A stretch of 64,000 nucleotides of DNA from Psychrosphaera ytuae. Its GTDB lineage: Bacteria; Pseudomonadota; Gammaproteobacteria; Enterobacterales; Alteromonadaceae. Position numbers and translations under genes: made by a program. This document shows positions 15,435-23,503 of this stretch, in pieces. The first letter of the stretch is position 1, and the number at the start of each line of letters is the position of its first letter. Below the pieces are notes generated by a model that was not told where the DNA came from, searched no databases, and saw only the letters and a program-made list of their open reading frames with translations. The stretch spans positions 434,001 to 498,000 of the forward strand of contig NZ_CP072110.1 of assembly GCF_017638545.1 (NCBI RefSeq), given 5' to 3'.

Positions 15435-16523
15435 CTAATCAACTTTAACCGTGTTTGACTCACGAATTTTAGTAACGCGTTGCTTAGCGAGAGATATTTT
15501 CGAACGGTTGATGTCTATCTTTCTTGCCTTAAGTTGTTGAATTAATTGGCCTTGTCTCTTCGAATCTTGTAAGTTTTCTGACTCTAGCGAATCGAGCAGT
15601 TCATCTACCATTGCAGGCTGATTACAAATTAATAAAAAGTCACAACCTGCTAAAGTCGCTTTTAAAGCACGTTCTTTGTATGACAAAAGTTGAGTTATGC
15701 CTTCGGCTCCCTTTGTTTGAGACGCGCCTACCATTGCTAAATCATCACTGAATACAGCACCATCAAAATTCATTTGTTGTTTAAGAATTGAGTCTATCCA
15801 TTTTTTACTGTATCCCACAGGTTGGTCACAGATGTTAGTGAATTGAATGTGTGCGGGCATTATTCCTTTTAGTAAGTTTCCTTTGGTGAGGTGGTTAAAC
15901 GGTATCAAATCACGATCCATCAATTCACTTAATGTACGTGTATCGACTGGGGTATGAAAATGCGAGTCTTCTTTTGTCGAACCATGTCCGGGAAAATGCT
16001 TACCGACACTTGCCATGCCAGCCTCCTGCATTCCAAGTACAAAACTACTTGCATATTTACCCGCTAGAAACGCAGAGTTTGAAAACGCTCTATCACCGAT
16101 AACATCGGAGCCATTATTTATATCCAAAACTGGCGCGAGAGATATATCAATACCGTGCTCTATTACTTCACTTGCCATTAAATAGCCGATGTCAGATAAC
16201 ACTTCTTGTTCTTTTAGATCATTTTCTTCAATAAAGTCTGTCAGAGTTAACATCGATGGTAAATGCGTAAAACCATCCTTCTTGAATCTCTGAACACGCC
16301 CTCCTTCATTATCGACAATAATCAGTAAATCGTTGTCATTAGCAAGGCGGATTTGTTGCGTTAGGTTCGTAAGTTGCTCACTGTTTTCAAAGTTGCGGCT
16401 AAATAAAATGACACCAGCGACAATGGGGTGTGAAATACGTTTTTTTTCTTGGTCAGTTAGCTCAGTTGAAGCGACGCACACAAATAAGCTGCGCTTGTTT
16501 AACGATTGAGTTTGTAAAGTCAT
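15435..16523 (-). CDS. nagZ: Beta-N-acetylhexosaminidase NagZ
   Basis: A 362-residue GH3 enzyme of cytoplasmic peptidoglycan recycling. It removes N-acetylglucosamine from GlcNAc-anhydroMurNAc peptides. The loop KHFPGHGSTKEDSHFHTP carries the NagZ His/Asp pair, and the nucleophile Asp is in FSDDLAMVGA. Those two motifs plus the single-domain length distinguish NagZ from larger GH3 glucosidases. It precedes the DASS transporter gene by 13 bases on the same strand. Confidence 0.92.
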   Translation of the reverse strand: MTLQTQSLNKRSLFVCVASTELTDQEKKRISHPIVAGVILFSRNFENSEQLTNLTQQIRLANDNDLLIIVDNEGGRVQRFKKDGFTHLPSMLTLTDFIEENDLKEQEVLSDIGYLMASEVIEHGIDISLAPVLDINNGSDVIGDRAFSNSAFLAGKYASSFVLGMQEAGMASVGKHFPGHGSTKEDSHFHTPVDTRTLSELMDRDLIPFNHLTKGNLLKGIMPAHIQFTNICDQPVGYSKKWIDSILKQQMNFDGAVFSDDLAMVGASQTKGAEGITQLLSYKERALKATLAGCDFLLICNQPAMVDELLDSLESENLQDSKRQGQLIQQLKARKIDINRSKISLAKQRVTKIRESNTVKVD

Positions 16524-16628
16524 GAGAAGAGACTGCCATTATTGTTATTATTCTAGAAAGATTTTACACTCAAATACTACCTAACAAATTGGCTTCAAAC
16601 AAAGTATAAATCTATCGGGAAAATAATA

Positions 16629-17723
16629 ATGAAAAAAAGGACTCTTTCTGTTTTGGTGACCATGCTCGTCAGCAGTGCATATGCAAACGCAACAGCTTCT
16701 TCAACGAGCGATAATGCAGATACGAAATCAAATCCAGCTACGGCTCGTCTTGTCGATGAAATAATAACCGCTAAAACAATCAAAAGAGTGGAGCCTAAGT
16801 TCCCAATTGTGGCCGCGCGAAACGGACATGAAGGTTGGGTAGAAATCAGCTATGTAGTTGATAAGGACGGTAATGTAGTAGAACCATTTGTTACCGACAG
16901 TCTCGGCCACAACGCTTTTAAATCAGTTGCATTAACTGCAGTTAAACAATGGCAATTTGAGCCAGCGATGCGAAATGGTGAAGCAATAGAGTCTTGCCAA
17001 AATCAGGTAAGAATGGAGTTTTCGCTCACTAATCAAAAGCTATCAAGAAGCTTTTACTCTTTTTACAAATCCACAAATGCGCTATTACAAGAAAACAAAC
17101 TAGAGCAAGCAAAACAAGAGTTGAGTGACACCCGCTTTAAAAATGACAGTAATTTGTTAGAACAAAGCTATTTAAGCATGCTTTGGGCTGATTATTTTCA
17201 AAAAACCAATCAACCAAGAAAACAGCTTAAGCAGCTTTATAACGTAACAAGTAATGTTAAGCAGCTCTACAAAAGCGATAGATTTAGCCCTGAAGTCCAT
17301 TTATATAATCTTCAACAGCGCTTTATTGCCGAATTAAATACCCAGCAATTCGCAAATGCCCTTGATACTTTTGAAGGCATCACCAAGTTTGATACGCCCA
17401 CTGCAAAGACAATAATTACCAACTTTCAACCATATGTAGATCAAATTCTCGCTTTAAAAGAGACATCCAAAGCCATCATTCACGACGGTACAATTAGCGA
17501 AAATGGTCGTTGGCACCACAGGTTGTATAAACACGGATTTAGCTTGTCAGATGTAAGTGGCAATCTGTCTCGATTAGATATTCGCTGTAACGGTCACCGC
17601 GTGACATATGTTCCAAACCCCAATAACTACTGGGACATTCCTGCTTCTTGGGGAAGCTGTCATTTGTACATCGAAGGCGATAAGGGCGCCAATTTTAAAC
17701 TAGTTGAAAGCAACAAAGCGTAA
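16629..17723 (+). CDS. Secreted protein with a TonB C-terminal domain and helical repeats
   Basis: A 364-residue protein with a cleavable signal peptide (about residues 1-20). A TonB-type domain lies at about 55-135 (PKFPIVAARNGHEGWVEISYV ... VKQWQFEPAMRNGE). About 150 residues of helical, TPR-like sequence follow, and then a C-terminal beta-rich part with two Cys (IRCNG, SWGSCHLYIEG). True TonB has an N-terminal membrane anchor and a Pro-rich spacer and ends with this domain. Here the anchor is replaced by a signal peptide and the domain is at the front. The protein is probably periplasmic and may not energise transport. No ExbB/ExbD genes are nearby. Confidence 0.7.
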   Translation: MKKRTLSVLVTMLVSSAYANATASSTSDNADTKSNPATARLVDEIITAKTIKRVEPKFPIVAARNGHEGWVEISYVVDKDGNVVEPFVTDSLGHNAFKSVALTAVKQWQFEPAMRNGEAIESCQNQVRMEFSLTNQKLSRSFYSFYKSTNALLQENKLEQAKQELSDTRFKNDSNLLEQSYLSMLWADYFQKTNQPRKQLKQLYNVTSNVKQLYKSDRFSPEVHLYNLQQRFIAELNTQQFANALDTFEGITKFDTPTAKTIITNFQPYVDQILALKETSKAIIHDGTISENGRWHHRLYKHGFSLSDVSGNLSRLDIRCNGHRVTYVPNPNNYWDIPASWGSCHLYIEGDKGANFKLVESNKA

Positions 17724-17744
17724 AACCACTTAATCAATCATTAT

Positions 17745-17777
17745 CGGCACTCATTTCACAATTGAGTGCCGTTTTCT
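17745..17777 (+). terminator. Terminator after the TonB-domain gene
   Basis: Stem CGGCACTCA / TGAGTGCCG with a 9-base loop, followed by TTTTCTT. Confidence 0.8.
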
Positions 17778-17877
17778 TCCTGTCATTACATTAGGTTTTT
17801 ATATATAATCCCGACCCGGTTTTCGAGTGACGTTTTACTTGAAAACAAATCGATTAATTGAGTGATATAGGCCTTGC

Positions 17878-19296
17878 ATGACCGTTGAAAAATTTACCCC
17901 TAATAAAACCACTACGTTAGAAACCCCTAAAAAGGTATTGAAAGAAAGCGCAGCACTAAGCGAAGGTCAATCTTTTGATCTTGGTAGTCGAATTGGTTTT
18001 ATTAGTCTTGGTTGTCCAAAAAACCTAGTCGATTCGGAGCGTATCCTAACTCAACTTCGCACTGAAGGTTATGAAGTGGTTAACACCTATCATGATTCTG
18101 ACCTGGTTATTGTAAATACCTGTGGATTTATTGACAGTGCGGTTCAAGAGTCTTTAGATACAATCGGCGAAGCACTAAAAGAAAATGGACGCGTAATCGT
18201 GACCGGGTGTTTAGGTGTTAAAGACGATGAAATCAGAGAAGTCCACCCTAACGTACTCGCCGTCACCGGTCCACATGCATACGAAGAAGTGCTTAACCAA
18301 GTACACGAATACTTGCCAAAGCCTGTTCACAACCCTTTTGAAGATCTGATCCCTGATCACGGCGTTAAATTAACTCCAAAACACTTTGCCTATTTAAAAA
18401 TATCTGAAGGCTGCAACCACAGATGTACGTTCTGTATCATACCTTCAATGCGCGGTGATTTAGTCAGCCGCCCAATTGGTGAAGTTCTGTCTGAAGCCGA
18501 GCGCTTAAAAGCCGCTGGCGTTAAAGAATTACTTATCATTTCACAAGACACCAGTGCTTATGGTGTAGATGTTAAACACAAAATGGATTTTTGGAACGGA
18601 ATGCCAGTAAAAACTGACATGAAATCTTTGTGTGAAAAACTCGGTGAAATGGGCTTGTGGGTTCGCCTTCACTACGTATATCCGTACCCTTCTGTTGATA
18701 AAACAGTACCACTGATGGCGGAAGGTAAAATTCTTCCTTACTTGGACATTCCATTTCAGCACGCAAGTCCAAAAGTCTTAAAAGCGATGAAGCGACCTGG
18801 CCAAGCAGAAAAAGTCCTAGAGCGCATTAACAAATGGCGCGAGCTATGTCCGGAAATTGTCATCCGTTCTACCTTTATCGTCGGTTTTCCGGGTGAAACA
18901 GAAGAAGACTTCGAATTTTTGTTAGATTGGTTAGAGCAGGCACAGCTCGATCGCGTAGGTTGTTTCAAGTACAGCCCAGTAGAAGGTGCCAAGGCGAACG
19001 AATTAGGTAACGAAGTACCTGAAGACGTTAAAGAGCAACGCTATATTCGTTTCATGGAAAAACAGCAAGCTATCAGTACCCAAAAATTAAAAGCGCGCAT
19101 CGGTACAGAAATGCAAGTACTCATCGATGAAGTTGATGAAGAAGGCGCTATCGGTCGCTGCTATGCCGATGCACCAGAGATTGACGGTATGGTTTACCTA
19201 AATGGAGAACAAGGTGTAGCGCCTGGCGATCTAGTTACGGTAAAAATTGAAGAATCTGATGAGTACGATTTGTGGGGTACTTTGGTACAAAAGTAA
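17878..19296 (+). CDS. rimO: Ribosomal protein S12 methylthiotransferase RimO
   Basis: A 472-residue radical-SAM methylthiotransferase that adds the beta-methylthio group to the conserved Asp of ribosomal protein S12. The N-terminal cluster domain has Cys in SLGCPKN, NTCGF and TGCLG. The radical-SAM CX3CX2C motif is CNHRCTFC, and a TRAM domain closes the protein. The core is almost the same as E. coli RimO. The N-terminus has about 30 additional residues before IGFISLGCPKN, and no strong internal start was found. It is the only gene between two terminator/promoter regions. Confidence 0.95.
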   Translation: MTVEKFTPNKTTTLETPKKVLKESAALSEGQSFDLGSRIGFISLGCPKNLVDSERILTQLRTEGYEVVNTYHDSDLVIVNTCGFIDSAVQESLDTIGEALKENGRVIVTGCLGVKDDEIREVHPNVLAVTGPHAYEEVLNQVHEYLPKPVHNPFEDLIPDHGVKLTPKHFAYLKISEGCNHRCTFCIIPSMRGDLVSRPIGEVLSEAERLKAAGVKELLIISQDTSAYGVDVKHKMDFWNGMPVKTDMKSLCEKLGEMGLWVRLHYVYPYPSVDKTVPLMAEGKILPYLDIPFQHASPKVLKAMKRPGQAEKVLERINKWRELCPEIVIRSTFIVGFPGETEEDFEFLLDWLEQAQLDRVGCFKYSPVEGAKANELGNEVPEDVKEQRYIRFMEKQQAISTQKLKARIGTEMQVLIDEVDEEGAIGRCYADAPEIDGMVYLNGEQGVAPGDLVTVKIEESDEYDLWGTLVQK

Positions 19297-19349
19297 CCGA
19301 AAAAACTATTTAGGACTTCGATTACGGTTCTAAAGTTGAATTTGTTGCG

Positions 19350-19355
19350 TATAAT
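19350..19355 (+). promoter_or_regulatory. -10 box of fur
   Basis: A perfect TATAAT stands 35 bases upstream of the fur start and is immediately followed by the 12-bp palindrome GAAATTAATTTC (19356-19367). The palindrome could be an autoregulatory site, but it fits a Fur box only loosely. No strong -35 element is obvious. Confidence 0.5.
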
Positions 19356-19389
19356 GAAATTAATTTCGACACAAAAAGAATAAGTAGAT

Positions 19390-19815
19390 ATGAGCGAAAA
19401 CGATCAGCAGTTAAAAAATGCCGGCTTAAAGGTAACCTCTCCAAGACTTAAAGTATTGGAAGTAATGAAGAGCCTAAAAGACGAGCACATCAGTGCAGAA
19501 GACTTATATAAATTAATGTTAGAGCATGATGAAGAAATCGGTTTAGCCACTATATATCGCGTTTTAAACCAATTCGATGATGCCGGTATCGTCACACGCC
19601 ACCACTTTGAAGGCGGCAAATCTGTGTTTGAACTAGCAAACAAAAAACACCATGACCACCTAGTTTGTCTAGACTGCGGCAAGGTAATGGAGTTTGAAGA
19701 TGACGTTATCGAACAACGACAAGAAGCGGTAGCTAAAGAATTTGGCATCGAACTAACTCATCACAGCTTGTATTTGTACGGTCACTGTAAAGACCAAAAC
19801 TGTTCAGAAAAGTAA
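19390..19815 (+). CDS. fur: Ferric uptake regulator Fur
   Basis: A 141-residue iron-dependent repressor. The winged-helix DNA-binding part is at about 1-80 (LKVTSPRLKVLEVM, GLATIYRVLNQFDDAGIV). The dimerisation/metal part has NKKHHDHLVCLDCGKVMEFED with the His cluster and the CXXC zinc site. A second Cys pair near the C-terminus (CKDQNC) is the other half of the structural zinc. It represses iron-acquisition genes when Fe2+ is bound. It is monocistronic with its own terminator. Confidence 0.95.
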   Translation: MSENDQQLKNAGLKVTSPRLKVLEVMKSLKDEHISAEDLYKLMLEHDEEIGLATIYRVLNQFDDAGIVTRHHFEGGKSVFELANKKHHDHLVCLDCGKVMEFEDDVIEQRQEAVAKEFGIELTHHSLYLYGHCKDQNCSEK

Positions 19816-19838
19816 AAAAGGGCCTAGTGCCCTTTTTT
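19815..19838. terminator. Terminator after fur
   Basis: AAAAGGGC / GCCCTTTTTT hairpin just after the fur stop. The T run fits the plus strand. The A run on the other side could also help the convergent metallo-hydrolase gene. Confidence 0.8.
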
Positions 19839-19859
19839 ATTGTCTTTATTAAGAAGCGT

Positions 19860-20489
19860 CTACCGTAAATACGGGTTATGTGCTCGTTCATTACCTATGG
19901 TAGATGTTGGACCATGGCCCGACAAAAACTGGTAATCATCGTCAAGCGTAAGTAAGTTATTCTTAATTGACGTTATTAAAGTATCAAAGTCACCGCGCGG
20001 AAAATCAGTGCGACCAATACTGCCATTGAATAACACGTCACCCACCCAACACCATTTGTGTTTGTGATTAATAAAAACAACATGGCCCGGCGTGTGACCA
20101 GGGCAAAAGCGAACTTCTAGTTCAAGATCACCAACGGATACAACGTCTTTATCATTTAACCACTGCGTTGGTTCAAAGACTTTTGCCTCAGGAAATTGAA
20201 ACATTCGAGATTGATCAGCTAGTTTGTCAATCCAAAAGCTATCTTCTTTATGAGGACCGATAATTGGCAAATCCAACTGCTTAGATAAGTCCTCTGTACC
20301 ACCTGCGTGATCTATGTGTGCGTGAGTGATTAAAATCTTTTCTGGTTCTACTTTTAGCGCTTTTAATCGTTCAACGATACGCTCAACTTCGCCACCAGGA
20401 TCGACAATTGCGGCTTTGTTTGTGTCGGTGCAAATAATAATGCTGCAGTTTTGTTGAAAAGGCGTGACGGGCAATACTTCAATTTTCAT
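19860..20489 (-). CDS. YcbL-like MBL-fold metallo-hydrolase
   Basis: A 209-residue single-domain metallo-beta-lactamase-fold protein. The metal motif is THAHIDHAGG (HxHxDH), followed by CPGHTPGH and the last His in LSGHGPTSTIG. It matches the YcbL / type II glyoxalase-related group. These proteins may hydrolyse S-lactoylglutathione, but the glutathione-binding C-terminal domain of true GloB is missing. The start codon overlaps the end of the upstream solute-binding gene by 11 bases, so they share an mRNA. Confidence 0.82.
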   Translation of the reverse strand: MKIEVLPVTPFQQNCSIIICTDTNKAAIVDPGGEVERIVERLKALKVEPEKILITHAHIDHAGGTEDLSKQLDLPIIGPHKEDSFWIDKLADQSRMFQFPEAKVFEPTQWLNDKDVVSVGDLELEVRFCPGHTPGHVVFINHKHKWCWVGDVLFNGSIGRTDFPRGDFDTLITSIKNNLLTLDDDYQFLSGHGPTSTIGNERAHNPYLR

Positions 20490-21267
20490 TTAGCGTCCTG
20501 TTACTTCTAATAATGGCCTCATACCGACCACTGTTTTTTAGCAATTTTAACCCTTCGTTTAACTGATTGATATAGTAACTGCAGTTATTAAAAAACTTTG
20601 CACAGACCAAAAAGTAAGGTTCTTTGTGCAAGACTTGTTCTTCAAAAAGCTCAAGTCTTTGCCTTTCCTCGTCGGTTAAATAATTCATTAGATAAAAAGC
20701 CATCGACTTTTCTATCAATATTGCATCTAATTGGCCGTCTAATAACTTTTTAATCGCGCTAAAGTCAGATAGCGTTTTTTCTGTATTTAAGTACTGAATG
20801 TAGGAGTCAAACACTTCGCCATAACTTTGAATGTGTGACAATCCAATTTTATAAGGCCTTAATTGATCAAAACGCGTCCAATAAAAACGTACCGCCTTTC
20901 GTGCTAAAAACACATACTCCGCCTGGTAGATGGGTTTGGAAAACAACCAGCTTTTTTCTCTTTGCTTATTAATATGCCACCAAAACGACAGCACTTTTTC
21001 GCTATCGACACTGAGCTTTACATCAGTCCATGGTAGTTGTTTTATATCTGTTGAGACTTGTTTGGCAGAAAGGGCGCTTTCTACAATTTGCGTGGCGATC
21101 CCGGTAATTTTTCCATTCTGCTCCATAATGTATGGTGGCGAATAATCAATAACTATCTTAATAGCCGGTTTGGATTGATTGTTAACTTGACCGTAGCTAG
21201 AAGGAGCAAAAGCCATCACCACTAAGGCACAGTAAATAAACAAGATAATACGTTGAACAAGTCGCAT
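20479..21267 (-). CDS. Periplasmic solute-binding protein, family 3 type
   Basis: A 262-residue protein with a signal peptide ending near residue 26 (SSYG-Q). The fold is that of SBP_bac_3 proteins: IKIVIDYSPPYIMEQNGKITG at the start of lobe 1, and the second-lobe strand KIGLSHIQSYGE near residue 130. Proteins of this type in Alteromonadales are often orphans without ABC permeases, and their ligands are not known. No permease gene is nearby. It overlaps the YcbL-like gene, with which it appears co-transcribed. It may have a sensory role. Ligand unknown. Confidence 0.68.
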   Translation of the reverse strand: MRLVQRIILFIYCALVVMAFAPSSYGQVNNQSKPAIKIVIDYSPPYIMEQNGKITGIATQIVESALSAKQVSTDIKQLPWTDVKLSVDSEKVLSFWWHINKQREKSWLFSKPIYQAEYVFLARKAVRFYWTRFDQLRPYKIGLSHIQSYGEVFDSYIQYLNTEKTLSDFSAIKKLLDGQLDAILIEKSMAFYLMNYLTDEERQRLELFEEQVLHKEPYFLVCAKFFNNCSYYINQLNEGLKLLKNSGRYEAIIRSNRTLNEN

Positions 21268-21310
21268 ATGTTTTTTATCCTGTCGCTAATAAGAAAAAAG
21301 GAAGATGTAT

Positions 21311-22141
21311 ATGGCGTTACCGCAAAACAAACTCAACGCGCTTGGCCTAGTTTATAAAGCAATCACAAGAAAGGCGTCAGACTTAGATGAGTTTAAACCA
21401 TTTTCCATAAGGATAGATAACTATTACCCTTCTAGCTCTACTTTAACTGGATTTGAAGAACAAATTTGCGCTGTAGATGATTTAGTGTCTTTCACCTTCA
21501 ATGCGACCTTCCCTATATTGTTACAAACCATTGTACAAAGTAATATTCCAAGCCGTTTGTTGGGGTTGATCCATTTAAGTACAGCTTTTACTAAAATCAG
21601 AGCGCATAACTGGCGGCTGCCATCAGATATAGAAGTAAGCATAACCCATGCTAACGAAACGCGAAAAGGCATCGAGTACACAATAGAAACAAAAGTGTTT
21701 CAGTTTAAGCGTTTAACAATAACCAATACTAATATTATGTTGGACAAATCTACTGCACAAAAACGCTTTACTCTACCTAGCGTATCACAGAATAACTGGT
21801 TACACCTCAGCACAAAAAGTATTTTAAGCCGCGACGCGAGAAAGTACGCGCTTCACTCTAAGGATTTTAATCCAATCCACATGAGTAATTGGTTAGCAAA
21901 GCAGTTTGGTTTACCTCATATGTTAATCCACGGTATGTACAACGTTCATTGGATGCTTACAGAAATTTCTTCAAACAAAGAATTTTTGAATCATCCTGAA
22001 TGGGATACTTTGGAAGTGAATTTTAACAAACCCTGCTATTTGCCAGCCACGGTTGAACTAAAACAAGATCCAAACTGTGACTCTTTTGGGTTGTTCTCGC
22101 TAGATGGTCAAAGTCGCTACGTCATAATGACTCTTTCTTGA
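21311..22141 (+). CDS. MaoC-like hot-dog dehydratase family protein
   Basis: A 276-residue protein with two hot-dog-like halves. The second half holds the hydratase 2 motif region HSKDFNPIHMSNWLAKQFGL, with the catalytic Asp-Pro-His-type pattern changed to D-F-N-P-I-H, and LIHGMYNVHWMLTE after it. Members hydrate enoyl-CoA or enoyl-ACP. The first half is poorly conserved and may be structural. The ATG at 21311 is chosen because an AAGGAAG site sits 6 bases ahead; the ATG at 21305 would touch it. It stands alone, convergent with rplT. Confidence 0.7.
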   Translation: MALPQNKLNALGLVYKAITRKASDLDEFKPFSIRIDNYYPSSSTLTGFEEQICAVDDLVSFTFNATFPILLQTIVQSNIPSRLLGLIHLSTAFTKIRAHNWRLPSDIEVSITHANETRKGIEYTIETKVFQFKRLTITNTNIMLDKSTAQKRFTLPSVSQNNWLHLSTKSILSRDARKYALHSKDFNPIHMSNWLAKQFGLPHMLIHGMYNVHWMLTEISSNKEFLNHPEWDTLEVNFNKPCYLPATVELKQDPNCDSFGLFSLDGQSRYVIMTLS

Positions 22142-22151
22142 TTAAAAGGCA

Positions 22152-22181
22152 CAAAAAAAGGAAGCCTGAGCTTCCTTTTAT
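22152..22181 (-). terminator. Terminator of the thrS-infC-rpmI-rplT operon
   Basis: On the minus strand AAGGAAGC-TCAG-GCTTCCTT is followed by seven T, about 20 bases after the rplT stop. In reverse it could also stop the MaoC-like transcript. Confidence 0.85.
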
Positions 22182-22199
22182 ACAAAATCAAAAATTTGA

Positions 22200-22559
22200 T
22201 TATGCAGCTAGTGCTTCGTTTGCTTTAGTAACTAAAACAGCGAAAGTAGCTTGGTCGTGAACAGCGATGTCCGCTAGGATCTTACGGTCAACTTCGATAG
22301 ACGCCTTTTTCAAGCCGTTCATGAACTTGCTGTAAGATAAACCGTTTTGACGTGCCGCAGCGTTGATACGAGCAATCCATAATTGACGGAAAACACGTTT
22401 CTTTTGACGACGGTCACGGTATGCGTATTGACCCGCTTTTGTTACAGCTTGGAATGCTACGCGGTAAACACGTGAACGTGCACCGTAATAACCTTTAGCT
22501 GCCTTTAGTACTTTTTTGTGACTCTTACGAGCTTGTACACCACGTTTAACTCTTGCCAT
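22200..22559 (-). CDS. rplT: 50S ribosomal protein L20
   Basis: A 119-residue L20. It starts with MARVKRGVQARKSHKKVLKAAKGYYG and includes YRDRRQKKRVFRQLWI, both family-invariant. It binds 23S rRNA early in 50S assembly. In E. coli L20 also represses rpmI-rplT translation by binding the rpmI leader. It is last in thrS-infC-rpmI-rplT, 16 bases behind rpmI. Confidence 0.97.
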   Translation of the reverse strand: MARVKRGVQARKSHKKVLKAAKGYYGARSRVYRVAFQAVTKAGQYAYRDRRQKKRVFRQLWIARINAAARQNGLSYSKFMNGLKKASIEVDRKILADIAVHDQATFAVLVTKANEALAA

Positions 22560-22575
22560 TGTTCAGTCTCCTCTA

Positions 22576-22773
22576 TTAAGCGCCAGCTAACATACGATCG
22601 ATTAACGGCTTATCTACCGCTGCAACCATAAGTTTGCTACGTAAATGACGTTTACGCTTAGAGCTCTTCTTAGTCAAAATGTGACGTAAGTGAGACTGTT
22701 TACGTTTGTAACCGCCTGAAGCAGTCTTTTTAAAGCGCTTTGCCGCGCCGCTGTGAGTTTTCATTTTAGGCAT
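22576..22773 (-). CDS. rpmI: 50S ribosomal protein L35
   Basis: A 65-residue L35 with the typical MPKMKTHSGAAKRFKKT start and LRHILTKKSSKRKRHLR. The 106-base spacer between infC and rpmI (22774-22879) is longer than the others in the operon. It is where the L20 control site lies in E. coli. I could not confirm that fold by eye. Confidence 0.97.
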   Translation of the reverse strand: MPKMKTHSGAAKRFKKTASGGYKRKQSHLRHILTKKSSKRKRHLRSKLMVAAVDKPLIDRMLAGA

Positions 22774-22879
22774 TGCCTAGACTCCGCATTGTTAAATGTT
22801 AAAAAAATAGTGATAAGGCGAGTTTTGATTTCTCAAAGCCTACTTTGAAGGCCTTAGTCACTTACTGTGTTTATAGAGC

Positions 22880-23425
22880 TTATTTGCTCTTTGCTGGTGC
22901 GAGTACCATGATCATCTGTCTACCTTCAGCACGTGAAGGGAAAGACTCAACAGTTGAAATATCTTCTAAGTCCGTTTTTACACGGTTTAGAAGGTCAATG
23001 CCGATGTCTTGATGAGCCATCTCTCGACCACGGAAGCGGATGGTAACTTTAGCTTTGTCACCCGCTTCTATGAAGCGACGCAGGTTGCGTAGTTTTACCT
23101 GGTAGTCGCCTTCATCTGTGCCAGGACGGAATTTAATTTCCTTAACCTGAATCTGTTTCTGCTTTTTCTTTTGCTCTTTTTGAGCTTTACTCTTTTCGTA
23201 TAGGAATTTGCCGTAGTCCATTACTTTACAAACAGGCGGCTCGGCATTTGGACTAATTTCTACTAGATCCATGCCTGCATCACCGGCCACGTTTAAAGCT
23301 TCGTTAATTGAAACGACACCTAACGCTTCGCCTTCTGAACCGACTAATCTTACTTCTTGTGCTGTAATTTCTTCGTTCAACCTGTTTTGAGCAGCCTTCT
23401 GGCCACGTTTGTTTTGCGCTCTAAT
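22880..23425 (-). CDS. infC: Translation initiation factor IF-3, AUU start
   Basis: A 181-residue IF-3. The N-terminal domain contains EISPNAEPPVCKVMDYGKF and the C-terminal domain contains RFRGREMAHQ and EGRQMIMVLAP. It prevents subunit association and checks the initiator codon. The best start is the ATT codon at 23423-23425, giving fMet-Arg-Ala-Gln. A GGAGG Shine-Dalgarno lies 8 bases ahead of it. An upstream GTG at 23440 would place the GGAGG inside the coding region. The AUU start is the hallmark of IF-3 autoregulation in enterobacteria. Confidence 0.93.
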   Translation of the reverse strand: MRAQNKRGQKAAQNRLNEEITAQEVRLVGSEGEALGVVSINEALNVAGDAGMDLVEISPNAEPPVCKVMDYGKFLYEKSKAQKEQKKKQKQIQVKEIKFRPGTDEGDYQVKLRNLRRFIEAGDKAKVTIRFRGREMAHQDIGIDLLNRVKTDLEDISTVESFPSRAEGRQMIMVLAPAKSK

Positions 23426-23503
23426 GGCAAAATCCTCCACAAAAATTAATAAATAAGTGCAGCCTTATCTATTCAACTGCACTTCAGTATCTCTTTACGG
23501 TTA

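Noticed and set aside
15422..15463. Longer start of the DASS transporter gene, overlapping nagZ
   Set aside because: The ATG at 15421 has a proper GGAG site and gives a normal family start; the added 14 residues have no membrane or signal character.
19356..19367. Palindrome GAAATTAATTTC as a Fur box
   Set aside because: It matches the Fur consensus poorly; kept only as a remark at the fur promoter.
23426..23440. GTG start for infC
   Set aside because: The frame MEDFA would include the GGAGG Shine-Dalgarno; the conserved protein starts at ATT.
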